NCBI GenBank assembly: GCA_023271515.1
Contig: JALPXQ010000061.1
Span: forward strand, 1 to 7,661
DNA length: 7,661 bases
Origin: Dehalococcoidia bacterium
GTDB taxonomy: Bacteria > Chloroflexota > Dehalococcoidia > SZUA-161 > SpSt-899
Reading direction: 5' to 3'
A program made the translations under genes and the position numbers. The notes below the pieces were generated by a model. The model saw nothing but the letters and a program-made list of their open reading frames with translations, searched no databases and was not told the origin of the DNA. Shown here piece by piece: positions 1 to 6,003 of the stretch (its first letter is position 1; each line of letters starts with the position of its first letter).

Positions 1-1
1 T

Positions 2-769
2 GGGGACCTCGATATATCGCTGATAGATGAACTCCCCCCGGGGAGACGGGAGATCAAGACCAGATGGCTCAGCCCCCAGCGGAGACAGGACGGCTACGAG
101 TTTGTACGCAAGCAGATCGCTCGAGCACGCCAGGCATTCATCATCTGTCCACTGATCGAGGAATCGGAAAACATCGAGGCCCGGGCAGCAACAGCCGAAT
201 ATGAGCGCCTGTCGCAAGAAGTATTCCCTGATCTGAGATTAGGGCTGTTGCACGGACGTATGTCTACTTCGCAAAAGGAAGAGGTAATGCAGCGTTTTCG
301 AGCCGGAGAGATAGACATACTGGTCTCAACATCGGTGGTCGAGGTAGGCATCGATGTCCCCAATGCAACGGTGATGCTGGTGGAAGGTGCGGAGCGATTC
401 GGGTTAGCGCAGTTGCACCAGTTTCGGGGTAGAGTTTGGCGAAGCAGCCACCAGAGCTACTGTCTGCTGCTATCGGAGAACCCGTCGGTGGAAGGGGCGG
501 AACGCCTGAAGCTGATGGAAGAGATCCATAATGGGTTTCGTCTGGCGGAGGAAGACCTGAGGCTGCGCGGTCCCGGTGAATTTTTCGGCACTCGACAAAG
601 CGGCCTGCCCGACCTGAAGATGGCACAGCTTTCCGATGTGGGACTTCTGGAGATGGCTCGCTCCGAGGCTATACGGCTTTTTGAGTCCGATCCTCAGCTT
701 GAGAGGCCAGAGCACAAAGCCCTCTCTTGCGCCGTTGCTCGATTGAGGGCAAGTGGCGGCGATTCATGA
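2..769 (+). CDS. recG: ATP-dependent DNA helicase RecG, C-terminal part (5' end outside window)
   Basis: RecG is a cytoplasmic superfamily 2 helicase that remodels stalled replication forks and branch-migrates Holliday junctions. The frame is open from base 2, and 255 residues plus a TGA stop are visible. That is roughly the last third of a protein usually near 680-820 residues; the wedge domain and motifs I-III lie upstream of the window. Seen in order are the second RecA-like domain with LLHGRM (motif IV region), STSVVEVGIDVPNA (motif V) and AERFGLAQLHQFRGRV (motif VI). The RecG C-terminal signature follows, with EEDLRLRGPGEFFGTRQSG and LPDLKMA. One oddity is that motif VI reads GRVWRSSHQSYCLL, with Trp (TGG, 437-439) where the family has Gly. 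The rest of the frame is intact. No gene follows closely; 219 bp separate it from comEA. UvrD/Mfd-type helicases are excluded by the RecG-specific C-terminal block. Confidence 0.95.
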   Translation, partial: GDLDISLIDELPPGRREIKTRWLSPQRRQDGYEFVRKQIARARQAFIICPLIEESENIEARAATAEYERLSQEVFPDLRLGLLHGRMSTSQKEEVMQRFRAGEIDILVSTSVVEVGIDVPNATVMLVEGAERFGLAQLHQFRGRVWRSSHQSYCLLLSENPSVEGAERLKLMEEIHNGFRLAEEDLRLRGPGEFFGTRQSGLPDLKMAQLSDVGLLEMARSEAIRLFESDPQLERPEHKALSCAVARLRASGGDS

Positions 770-948
770 ATTCTTGGGGAACCGAGGTAACGAATGGGGG
801 ATTGAAGCCTGTAAAAACAGGCAAGTTTGTGATACGCTTTTGATAAAGTGCAAACCTGCTTGAGCGATTATTGAGCCTACGGCATCAAGAATGTAAGGTG
901 CTTTGCGTTCCGTGATGGAGGGGCTAGAGAACTCCCTCTGTGAAGTGG
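770..948. other. Intergenic region after recG with two small inverted repeats
   Basis: I see no credible coding sequence here. A perfect 6-bp stem, GCCTGT and ACAGGC around an AAAA loop, lies at 807-822. Overlapping it is a longer bulged stem. In it, GCAAGTTTG (821-829) pairs with CAAACCTGC (851-859) with one mismatch, and an inner arm CGCTTT/AAAGTG (835-840/845-850) closes on a TGAT loop. The two could be alternative folds, or one could serve as a weak recG terminator. Neither is followed by a proper T-run, so no terminator is called. The rest of the gap shows nothing recognisable. Confidence 0.35.
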
Positions 949-977
949 TTGACATTTCGGGTAGGCGATGGTAAACT
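949..977 (+). promoter_or_regulatory. Sigma-70-type extended -10 promoter of comEA-comEC
   Basis: The -35 box TTGACA (949-954) is a perfect consensus match. After exactly 17 bp comes TAAACT (972-977), which keeps the key T1, A2 and T6 of the -10 box. It is preceded by TGG (969-971), the extended -10 element. The predicted transcription start is about 983-986, only 3-6 bases before the comEA ATG at 989. Strength is inferred from the match to consensus, assuming a housekeeping sigma factor of the usual specificity. Confidence 0.65.
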
Positions 978-988
978 TGAGTTAAGAG

Positions 989-1504
989 ATGGGAAAGTTT
1001 CGCAGTTCTATTATCCTTGCTCTGCTGATAGCCATCCTCGCTGGCGGGGTGGTATTCTTCATAAGGCAAACCCCAGTAACCTATCCCATAGAAATCACCC
1101 TCCCGCCACCTCCCCAGGAGATCAAGGTTTATGTCAGCGGCGAGGTGCAAAATCCGGGCATTTACGTCTTGAACAAGGCCGCTCGCGTCTCCGATGCCAT
1201 CGAGACTGCCGGAGGGTTTACTTCTAATGCTGACGGCGATGCGATCAACCTGGCCCGAAGGCTGCGAGATGGAGCGCACATTCATGTTCGTAAGATCGGA
1301 GAGGCACCACAGAGGATTAACATCAACACCGCCGATGCCTGGCTCCTCAGAGCCCTTCCCGGAATTGGTGAGGTTCTGTCAGAGAGGATTATCGAGTATC
1401 GCACCGAGCATGGGCCTTTCGAGTCCATTGATGAGTTGAAGAAGGTGCGAGGCATTCGCGAGTCAACCTTTGAGAGGTTAAAGGATAAGATCACGGTGCA
1501 CTGA
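989..1504 (+). CDS. comEA: ComEA-type competence DNA-binding protein
   Basis: ComEA is a membrane-anchored receptor that binds double-stranded DNA outside the cell and delivers it to the ComEC channel during transformation. The 171-residue product has a short N-terminus and one membrane anchor (about 8-26), so the rest should face outward. A Pro-rich linker (37-43) follows. An SLBB/Soluble-ligand-binding domain spans about 45-100 (IKVYVSGEVQNPGIYVL). A helix-hairpin-helix DNA-binding domain spans about 110-170, opening with ININTAD, with hairpins at ALPGIG (122-127) and KVRGIR (152-157). Length and domain order match Gram-positive-type ComEA. The start is fixed by an in-frame TAA at 983-985, and ATG 989 is the only start before the anchor. 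There is no well-spaced Shine-Dalgarno sequence; a GAG abuts the ATG, which fits near-leaderless translation. Its TGA shares one base with the comEC ATG. Confidence 0.93.
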   Translation: MGKFRSSIILALLIAILAGGVVFFIRQTPVTYPIEITLPPPPQEIKVYVSGEVQNPGIYVLNKAARVSDAIETAGGFTSNADGDAINLARRLRDGAHIHVRKIGEAPQRININTADAWLLRALPGIGEVLSERIIEYRTEHGPFESIDELKKVRGIRESTFERLKDKITVH

Positions 1505-3918
1505 TGAGGCTGGTTTACCTCAGTCTGGCCTGGATTCTGGGCATCTACCTGGGGTTAAGATTTGCCTTTCCCTGGAGCATCGTCTTAATTCTGTCTGGGG
1601 TCTCCCTCTTCCTCATTATTCTATCGCATCGCAAGAAAACTCTCCTCTGGGGCGGATTCTGCCTCATCCTTCTTGTCGGTGCCATCCTTCGTTCCCAGTC
1701 GGTTCCCATCGGAGATGAGCTTGAGTCGTACCGCGGATTACACGAGCTACGAGGGGTTGTCGCTACTGATCCCGATGTCAGGGATTTTGCCACCATCCTT
1801 CGACTTGAGGTCAGGGAAATAAAGTTGGACGGGGAGTGGGAGAGCGTCTCGGGCACGGCCCGGCTCAACGCTCCCCGGTTCCCTGGCTGGGAAACCTCAC
1901 GGGATTTTCCCTTTTACCGCTACGGCGACCTGCTACAGGTGAAGGGCAACCTGGAATCTCCAAGACCCCCGGATGAAGAAGGGGAATTCGATTTCCGTGA
2001 ATACCTTGCCCGGCAAGGGATTCATTCCATCATATCCCGTCCCCGCGAGATCACTCTTGTTGCTGCCGGACAGGGATCCAAGCCGATGGAACTGGTCTAT
2101 CGCCTGCGGGGCAGCATGTCTCAGGCCTTGCGGAAAGCACTGCCCGAGCCACAGTGCTCACTCGCCAAGGCGATGCTGCTGGGGCAGCGCGGGTCCCTTT
2201 CCCCCGAGATAAGGCGGCACTTCTCCAGAACGGGGACGGCGCATCTGCTGGCGATCTCCGGGGTGCATATGAGCATCGTTGCCGGGATCGCCTTGAGTGC
2301 GGGTGTCTGGGCATTCGGCAGGCAGCGTCCGACATACCTCCTGCTTGTCCTGGCTATGATCTGGCTCTACGCCATGCTCAGCGGAATGCGCCCCCCGGTG
2401 ATCCGGGCCGTTATCATGGCGAGCCTGTGGCTCTATGCCGACTGGATTGGCCGGCCGCGCAGCGCCTTTACTGCCCTCACCTTTGCCGCTGCTGTAATGC
2501 TGGCCTTCAATCCATTGCTCCTGAGCGATATCGGGTTTCAGCTCAGCTTTGCTGCTATGGGAGGACTGGTCTTCCTGACACCCATATTCCAGGATTGGGG
2601 CAAGAAGACCTTCGGCAATCAAGAGGGAGAGGTCTCATCCATCGCCGGTTTTGTGATCGGGAGTTGCGCGGTTAGTCTGGGCGCTATCTTCGCTACCCTG
2701 CCCCTGATCGCGTACTACTTCGGGCTCATTTCTCTGGTGGGTCTCCCGGCCACCTTCTTGACCCTGCCGGCGATACCGGTCATCATCCTGACCTCAGCAC
2801 TGGTGGGAATGGTGGGAATTTTCGCGCCCGCTGTGGCTAGCATTTTAGGCTGGGTCTCGTGGCTCTTCGCCACGTATGTGGTCGAGGTGGTTGAGCTCTT
2901 TGCGGCCATCCCCTTTGCTGCGGTAGATATCGAAATTGGTGCTCCTGTAGTTGCTGCTTATTATGGTATTATTATAGCAGCCCTTTGGCTCCCCGGGAAC
3001 TGGAAGCGCTTGATTGGGAGTATTTCCAGAATGACAGATCACCTTGGTGCGATGCCTGAGATTGCCAAGAATCTTCCCCTGAGGTGGATTATTCCTCCGC
3101 TTGCTGTGGTGGCAACCCTGATCTGGATAGCGGCCCTGACGGTCCCGGACGACCGACTTCACATATTCATCCTCGATGTCGGGCAGGGAGATTCAATCCT
3201 GATTCAGCGGGGGAATAAGCAGATGCTCATCGATGGCGGCCCCAGTGCTGAGGAACTTAGCTATCGACTGGGAGAGAGGCTACCCTTCTGGGACAGGACT
3301 ATAGAATTGATGGTCTTAACGCACCCTGATACTGATCACATCACCGGACTGGTAGAGGTGCTGCAACGCTACCGGGTGGGAAAGATTCTGACCAGCGGGC
3401 AGGATGGTGGATCCGATATCTACAGGGAATGGCGCAGGCTGATTGAGGAGAGAGGCGTCGAGCGCATCATTGCCCAGGTGGGCCAGCAGATCACCATGGG
3501 ACAGGGGGTACAACTGGAGGTTCTTCATCCATCGGATACCCGATGGGAGGAGCGAAACAATGCCTCGGTGGTGCTGAGGCTTACATATGGCAATTTCAGC
3601 CTTCTCTTGACCGGGGATATTGAAACGGAAGCTGAGGCATACCTTCTCGCCCGGGATGTGAAGCTCAGGTCCACCGTGCTCAAAGTCGCTCATCAGGGGT
3701 CGAATGCCTCCACCTCGTCTAGGTTTCTGGCTGAGGTTAAACCCATGTTTGCGGCGATCTCCGTAGGCGCCGATAACCCTTTTGGACATCCCGGGGATGA
3801 GGTGATTGAAAGATTGCAGGAGGTAGTTGGGGAGGAAAGACTCTATCTCACCTCCGAGGATGGCACCATCGCTTTCATCACCGATGGCGTGAAGCTGTGG
3901 GTGAAAACGAACGATTGA
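1504..3918 (+). CDS. comEC: ComEC/Rec2 DNA-uptake channel with C-terminal metallo-beta-lactamase-like domain
   Basis: ComEC forms the cytoplasmic-membrane channel that brings single-stranded DNA into the cell during natural transformation. The 804-residue product is full length for the three-part architecture. An N-terminal membrane and OB-like DUF4131 region covers about 1-180. The multi-spanning Competence domain covers about 220-500, with the hallmark HLLAISGVH at 247-255 and RPPVIRAVIMAS. A last membrane helix lies at about 528-547. The metallo-beta-lactamase-like domain runs from about 554, with DVGQGDS (558-564), HPDTDH (607-612), TGD (Asp705), AHQGSN (His730) and FGHP (His762). The second His of the classical HxHxDH motif is Asp, as is usual in ComEC, and this domain is thought to degrade the non-transported strand. 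TGATG joins it to comEA, so translation is probably coupled, and no promoter of its own is evident. No frameshift is seen. Confidence 0.95.
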   Translation: MRLVYLSLAWILGIYLGLRFAFPWSIVLILSGVSLFLIILSHRKKTLLWGGFCLILLVGAILRSQSVPIGDELESYRGLHELRGVVATDPDVRDFATILRLEVREIKLDGEWESVSGTARLNAPRFPGWETSRDFPFYRYGDLLQVKGNLESPRPPDEEGEFDFREYLARQGIHSIISRPREITLVAAGQGSKPMELVYRLRGSMSQALRKALPEPQCSLAKAMLLGQRGSLSPEIRRHFSRTGTAHLLAISGVHMSIVAGIALSAGVWAFGRQRPTYLLLVLAMIWLYAMLSGMRPPVIRAVIMASLWLYADWIGRPRSAFTALTFAAAVMLAFNPLLLSDIGFQLSFAAMGGLVFLTPIFQDWGKKTFGNQEGEVSSIAGFVIGSCAVSLGAIFATLPLIAYYFGLISLVGLPATFLTLPAIPVIILTSALVGMVGIFAPAVASILGWVSWLFATYVVEVVELFAAIPFAAVDIEIGAPVVAAYYGIIIAALWLPGNWKRLIGSISRMTDHLGAMPEIAKNLPLRWIIPPLAVVATLIWIAALTVPDDRLHIFILDVGQGDSILIQRGNKQMLIDGGPSAEELSYRLGERLPFWDRTIELMVLTHPDTDHITGLVEVLQRYRVGKILTSGQDGGSDIYREWRRLIEERGVERIIAQVGQQITMGQGVQLEVLHPSDTRWEERNNASVVLRLTYGNFSLLLTGDIETEAEAYLLARDVKLRSTVLKVAHQGSNASTSSRFLAEVKPMFAAISVGADNPFGHPGDEVIERLQEVVGEERLYLTSEDGTIAFITDGVKLWVKTND

Positions 3919-3933
3919 CAAGCGGGGATCAGC

Positions 3934-4731
3934 CTAAACTACTTGGTGCCTATCCTCCGGGACAAAGGCGGCTACCTCCTCTTCGGTGGGAATGCCGTTC
4001 TGCCAGTCCAGTTCGCTCTCCCTATCACCAGGCCCCTCTGTTTCCTCAAGGAACTCATCATCAAGATCGTACTTTACCATGGTGTTCTTAAGATATGGCT
4101 TTATGTCCTCGGCTGGCCTCGGGGGAAAGAATGAAGGACGCCCTATCTGGGTAGGATGTTGAAATGTTTCCTTGATTATCACCTTAATGTGATCATCTCT
4201 CAGGCTAATGATCGCCGCCTCATATTCATTGCCCCCTTTCATCAGCTCGATTAGCCGCAATCCCACTCTAGGTTCGATCTCACCCAGGTACTCCCCTGAA
4301 TTGTTGAGTGCGGCTAGCGTTTGTCCCCGCGCCTGAAGATGAACATGGTCGCCGGCGGACAATTTAGCCAATGTCTCGCTGGGGGCAATTGGGTGTATGT
4401 TGACCATTCTGGCCTTGCCAGCCTCTTCGATGAAGAACCTGGAATCGATTTCACAAGCGTCTTTGGGCGGTCCGTCCCCCTCCTTAAGATAGGATAGACG
4501 CTGAAGATTTCTCCTGGCGATACTATTTCCGGGGTCGAGTTCGAGCACGCGTTCATAGGCTTTCCTGGCTTCGGTGTACCGCCCCAATTCAGTCAATGCC
4601 TTGCCCAGGCGATTGTGGGCGCCAATGTCATTCGGGAGAAGTTCAATCATACTCTCGTTAATTCTTGCCGCCTTCTCCCATCGCCTTTGCATAGCTGAAT
4701 TGATGGCTTCATCCGTGTAGTTGGGCGTCAT
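3934..4731 (-). CDS. TPR protein with unassigned middle domain and acidic C-terminal tail
   Basis: I do not recognise a named gene. The 265-residue product has no signal peptide or membrane helix, so it is probably cytoplasmic. Two tetratricopeptide repeats are clear, at about 4-37 and 38-71 (AHNRLGKALTELGRYTEARK, then ERVLELDPGN), with a capping helix to about 82. A beta-rich stretch at about 95-185 follows (GDHVHLQA, LAALNNSGEYLGEIEP, AAIISLRDDHIKVII). Its alternation of short strands and the 'xLxxxxGEYLGEI' pattern recall HIRAN-like small barrels, but this is only a resemblance. The tail from about 210 is acidic (DLDDEFLEE, later GIPTEEEVAAFVPED). TPRs usually bind protein partners, so a scaffold or adaptor role is plausible but not shown. 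The ATG at 4731 has a good Shine-Dalgarno AAGGAG five or six bases upstream. It is convergent with comEC and has its own promoter rather than clearly belonging to the yggS-proC-yggT operon. Confidence 0.85.
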   Translation of the reverse strand: MTPNYTDEAINSAMQRRWEKAARINESMIELLPNDIGAHNRLGKALTELGRYTEARKAYERVLELDPGNSIARRNLQRLSYLKEGDGPPKDACEIDSRFFIEEAGKARMVNIHPIAPSETLAKLSAGDHVHLQARGQTLAALNNSGEYLGEIEPRVGLRLIELMKGGNEYEAAIISLRDDHIKVIIKETFQHPTQIGRPSFFPPRPAEDIKPYLKNTMVKYDLDDEFLEETEGPGDRESELDWQNGIPTEEEVAAFVPEDRHQVV

Positions 4732-4751
4732 CAGGGTCTCCTTATACCCTG
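4732..4751 (-). promoter_or_regulatory. Hairpin presenting the Shine-Dalgarno of the TPR gene in its loop
   Basis: On the minus strand a perfect 6-bp inverted repeat, CAGGGT and ACCCTG, encloses an 8-base loop, ATAAGGAG. The loop holds the Shine-Dalgarno AAGGAG, and the 3' arm ends directly at the ATG (4729-4731). The ribosome must bind the loop and open the stem, so the stem could tune translation or be a protein or RNA target. The inverted repeat is seen directly; a regulatory role is inference. Confidence 0.45.
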
Positions 4752-4783
4752 TACTGATTACTGACTGAGCGTATCACGAGCTC

Positions 4784-4820
4784 TGCAAACCGTTTTGCAT
4801 AATACCATGTTTTCTGCAAA
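4784..4820. promoter_or_regulatory. Candidate operator: TGCAAA half-sites around the TPR-gene promoter
   Basis: TGCAAA (4784-4789) and TTTGCA (4794-4799) form a perfect 6-bp inverted repeat with a 4-base centre, lying over the predicted transcription start. A third copy, within a repeated TCTGCAAA, lies at 4813-4820 in the -35/-10 spacer. It is in direct orientation 31 bp (about three helical turns) from the first. Placement on the same face and over the start fits repressor binding. No regulator is identified. Confidence 0.35.
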
Positions 4821-4827
4821 AATACAA
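4799..4827 (-). promoter_or_regulatory. Extended -10 promoter of the TPR gene
   Basis: Read on the minus strand, TTGTAT (4827-4822) is a partial -35 box. After 17 bp comes TATTAT (4804-4799), five of six matches to the -10 consensus, preceded by TGG (4807-4805) as an extended -10 element. The predicted start is near 4792, giving a leader of about 60 bases that ends in the Shine-Dalgarno hairpin. The weak -35 is compensated by the extended -10, a known arrangement. Confidence 0.55.
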
Positions 4828-4960
4828 TCCGGGAAAACCATCAAATATTTCTGAAGCAGGGCTGACCCCGTGAAGTAGTTTACCTGATGAAGCAACATTT
4901 GACAAGTCGGGAATACATCACCATCGATGGTAATCCAATGGCGGGAAAGTGGTGCGGGAG
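4828..4960. other. Non-coding stretch between yggT and the TPR-gene promoter
   Basis: No coding sequence is supported here. A perfect 12-bp palindrome, ACCATCGATGGT, lies at 4920-4931 about 30 bases past the yggT stop. A short G:C-rich stem (4857-4870, five pairs on the minus strand including one G-U, loop TCAG) is followed only loosely by A/T-rich sequence. It is at best a poor terminator for the yggS-proC-yggT operon. A plus-strand TTGACA at 4899-4904 has no matching -10 box or downstream gene. Confidence 0.3.
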
Positions 4961-5200
4961 CTAAACCAGGGCGGCAATGACCCGCAATAGAATTATGGCG
5001 ATCATCGGGGTTATGTCTATCATGCCTATCCGAGGGATGATCCCCCGCAGTGGCGCCAGGATAGGCTCGGTTACTTGATGCAAGAGATCCACCAACCGGT
5101 TGCCAGGACTTACGGGAAACCAGGAGATGATTACTCTGGCAAAGATGGCAATCGTGAGCACTTCGCAGAGGATGCGGATAAAGGTAGATATGAAATTCAT
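4961..5200 (-). CDS. yggT: YggT family membrane protein
   Basis: YggT/Ycf19-family proteins are small integral membrane proteins, linked in other organisms to osmotic tolerance or, in plastids and some bacteria, to membrane complex assembly or cell-division-associated functions. The exact biochemical role is unknown. The 79-residue product has two hydrophobic segments, about 5-25 and 60-78. They are separated by the family core RVIISWFP (22-29) and TEPILAPLRGIIP, then a GMIDITPMIAIILL stretch. It is at the short end of the family, whose single-unit members are about 80-100 residues. Its ATG overlaps the proC stop by four bases (ATGA), so the two are translationally coupled. A potential AAGGAG lies within the proC 3' end. 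The stop is TAG. YggS, ProC and YggT are very often neighbours in bacteria, which supports the call. Confidence 0.92.
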   Translation of the reverse strand: MNFISTFIRILCEVLTIAIFARVIISWFPVSPGNRLVDLLHQVTEPILAPLRGIIPRIGMIDITPMIAIILLRVIAALV

Positions 5201-6000
5201 TTCTGCCCCAGCTCCTTTGCCCTCTCGTATGCGGCAATGATTGCCTGAGTTAGAATGGCTCGCAAACCGCCCTCCTCGAGTTGGAGTAAACCTGCGGCCG
5301 TTGTCCCGCCCGGGGAGGTGACCATGTTGCGAAGCTCCGCCGGATGTTTGCCGCTCACCTCCGCAATGCGGGTCGATCCCAGCATCGTCTGCAGAACAAG
5401 CGCCACCGCCATCTTACGGGGCATCCCGATGTGCACCGCCGCATCAACCAGCACTTCGATCATCAGGAATATGTAGGCCGGCCCGCTTCCGCTCACCGCG
5501 GTGGCCATATCGATATATTTCTCGTCGGCCACATAGATTTCCTTGCCCAGAGCGGTGAGAGTGGTTTGTGCCATCTCTTTCTGCTCTGAGTTTACTGCCC
5601 TGGTGGCAGTCCACACGCTTATTCCCTCACCTATCTGGGCCGGGGTGTTGGGCATAACCCGAACTATGCAATCATGCTCCAGTTGCCGGCTCAGCGTCTC
5701 GATTCTTGCCCCGGCGATGATGGATATCACCAGTTGTCCGGGTTGAATCTCACCTCGAAGACCATCGGTCACTTCAGGGAGAACCTGCGGCTTTACTGAA
5801 AGGACCACCATGTCTTTCCCTTGGATGGCCTGGCGATTCTCAGTTACCCCTTGAATTCCATGCCGTTCGGCCAGAACCCTGAGTCGCCCCTGATCGACAT
5901 CGCTTACCGTGATCGCCTCCGGCTTGGCTGAAGCCTGCCTGATCAGGCCGGATATCATGGCTTCCCCCATCACCCCACCCCCGATGAAAGCGATCTTCAT
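5197..6000 (-). CDS. proC: Pyrroline-5-carboxylate reductase
   Basis: ProC reduces 1-pyrroline-5-carboxylate to L-proline with NAD(P)H in the cytoplasm, the last step of proline synthesis. The 267-residue protein is of normal length. The N-terminal Rossmann fold carries the dinucleotide motif G7-x-G9-x-M-G12. SVKPQ (68-72) and RVMPNTP (114-120) are family landmarks. The C-terminal dimerisation and active-site half contains SGSGPAY (170-176) and the signature TSPGGTTAAGL (228-238). No key residue is missing. The start ATG at 6000 is supported by GGAGGT five bases upstream, and the gene begins three bases after the yggS stop. It overlaps yggT by four bases at its end. Linkage with the PLP-binding YggS is very common in bacteria, although ProC itself does not use PLP. 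Confidence 0.97.
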   Translation of the reverse strand: MKIAFIGGGVMGEAMISGLIRQASAKPEAITVSDVDQGRLRVLAERHGIQGVTENRQAIQGKDMVVLSVKPQVLPEVTDGLRGEIQPGQLVISIIAGARIETLSRQLEHDCIVRVMPNTPAQIGEGISVWTATRAVNSEQKEMAQTTLTALGKEIYVADEKYIDMATAVSGSGPAYIFLMIEVLVDAAVHIGMPRKMAVALVLQTMLGSTRIAEVSGKHPAELRNMVTSPGGTTAAGLLQLEEGGLRAILTQAIIAAYERAKELGQK

Positions 6001-6003
6001 GAT

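Noticed and set aside
764..1285. 173-codon minus-strand open frame over the recG-comEA gap
   Set aside because: Its C-terminal part covers the gap but its N-terminal half is antisense to conserved comEA. It has no family resemblance and no ribosome binding site.
2158..2622. Open frames of about 155-175 codons in other frames across the comEC Competence domain
   Set aside because: They are low-complexity, Arg/Pro/Ser-rich shadows of a long conserved gene.
2950..2985. A/T-rich patch inside comEC as an internal promoter
   Set aside because: It encodes a membrane segment with frequent TAT/ATT codons. No paired -35 box or internal gene start is evident.
3316..3921. 201-codon open frame antisense to the comEC 3' end
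   Set aside because: It lies over conserved ComEC metallo-beta-lactamase motifs, opens with TTG and has no recognisable domain. It is the complement shadow of a real gene, although it lies in the same frame as the TPR gene beyond its TAG stop.
4899..4904. Plus-strand TTGACA as a -35 box
   Set aside because: No -10-like sequence lies 16-18 bp downstream, and no plus-strand gene follows.
4758..5237. 159-codon minus-strand open frame spanning yggT and the intergenic gap
   Set aside because: It is out of frame with the clearly conserved YggT sequence, and its own translation resembles nothing known.
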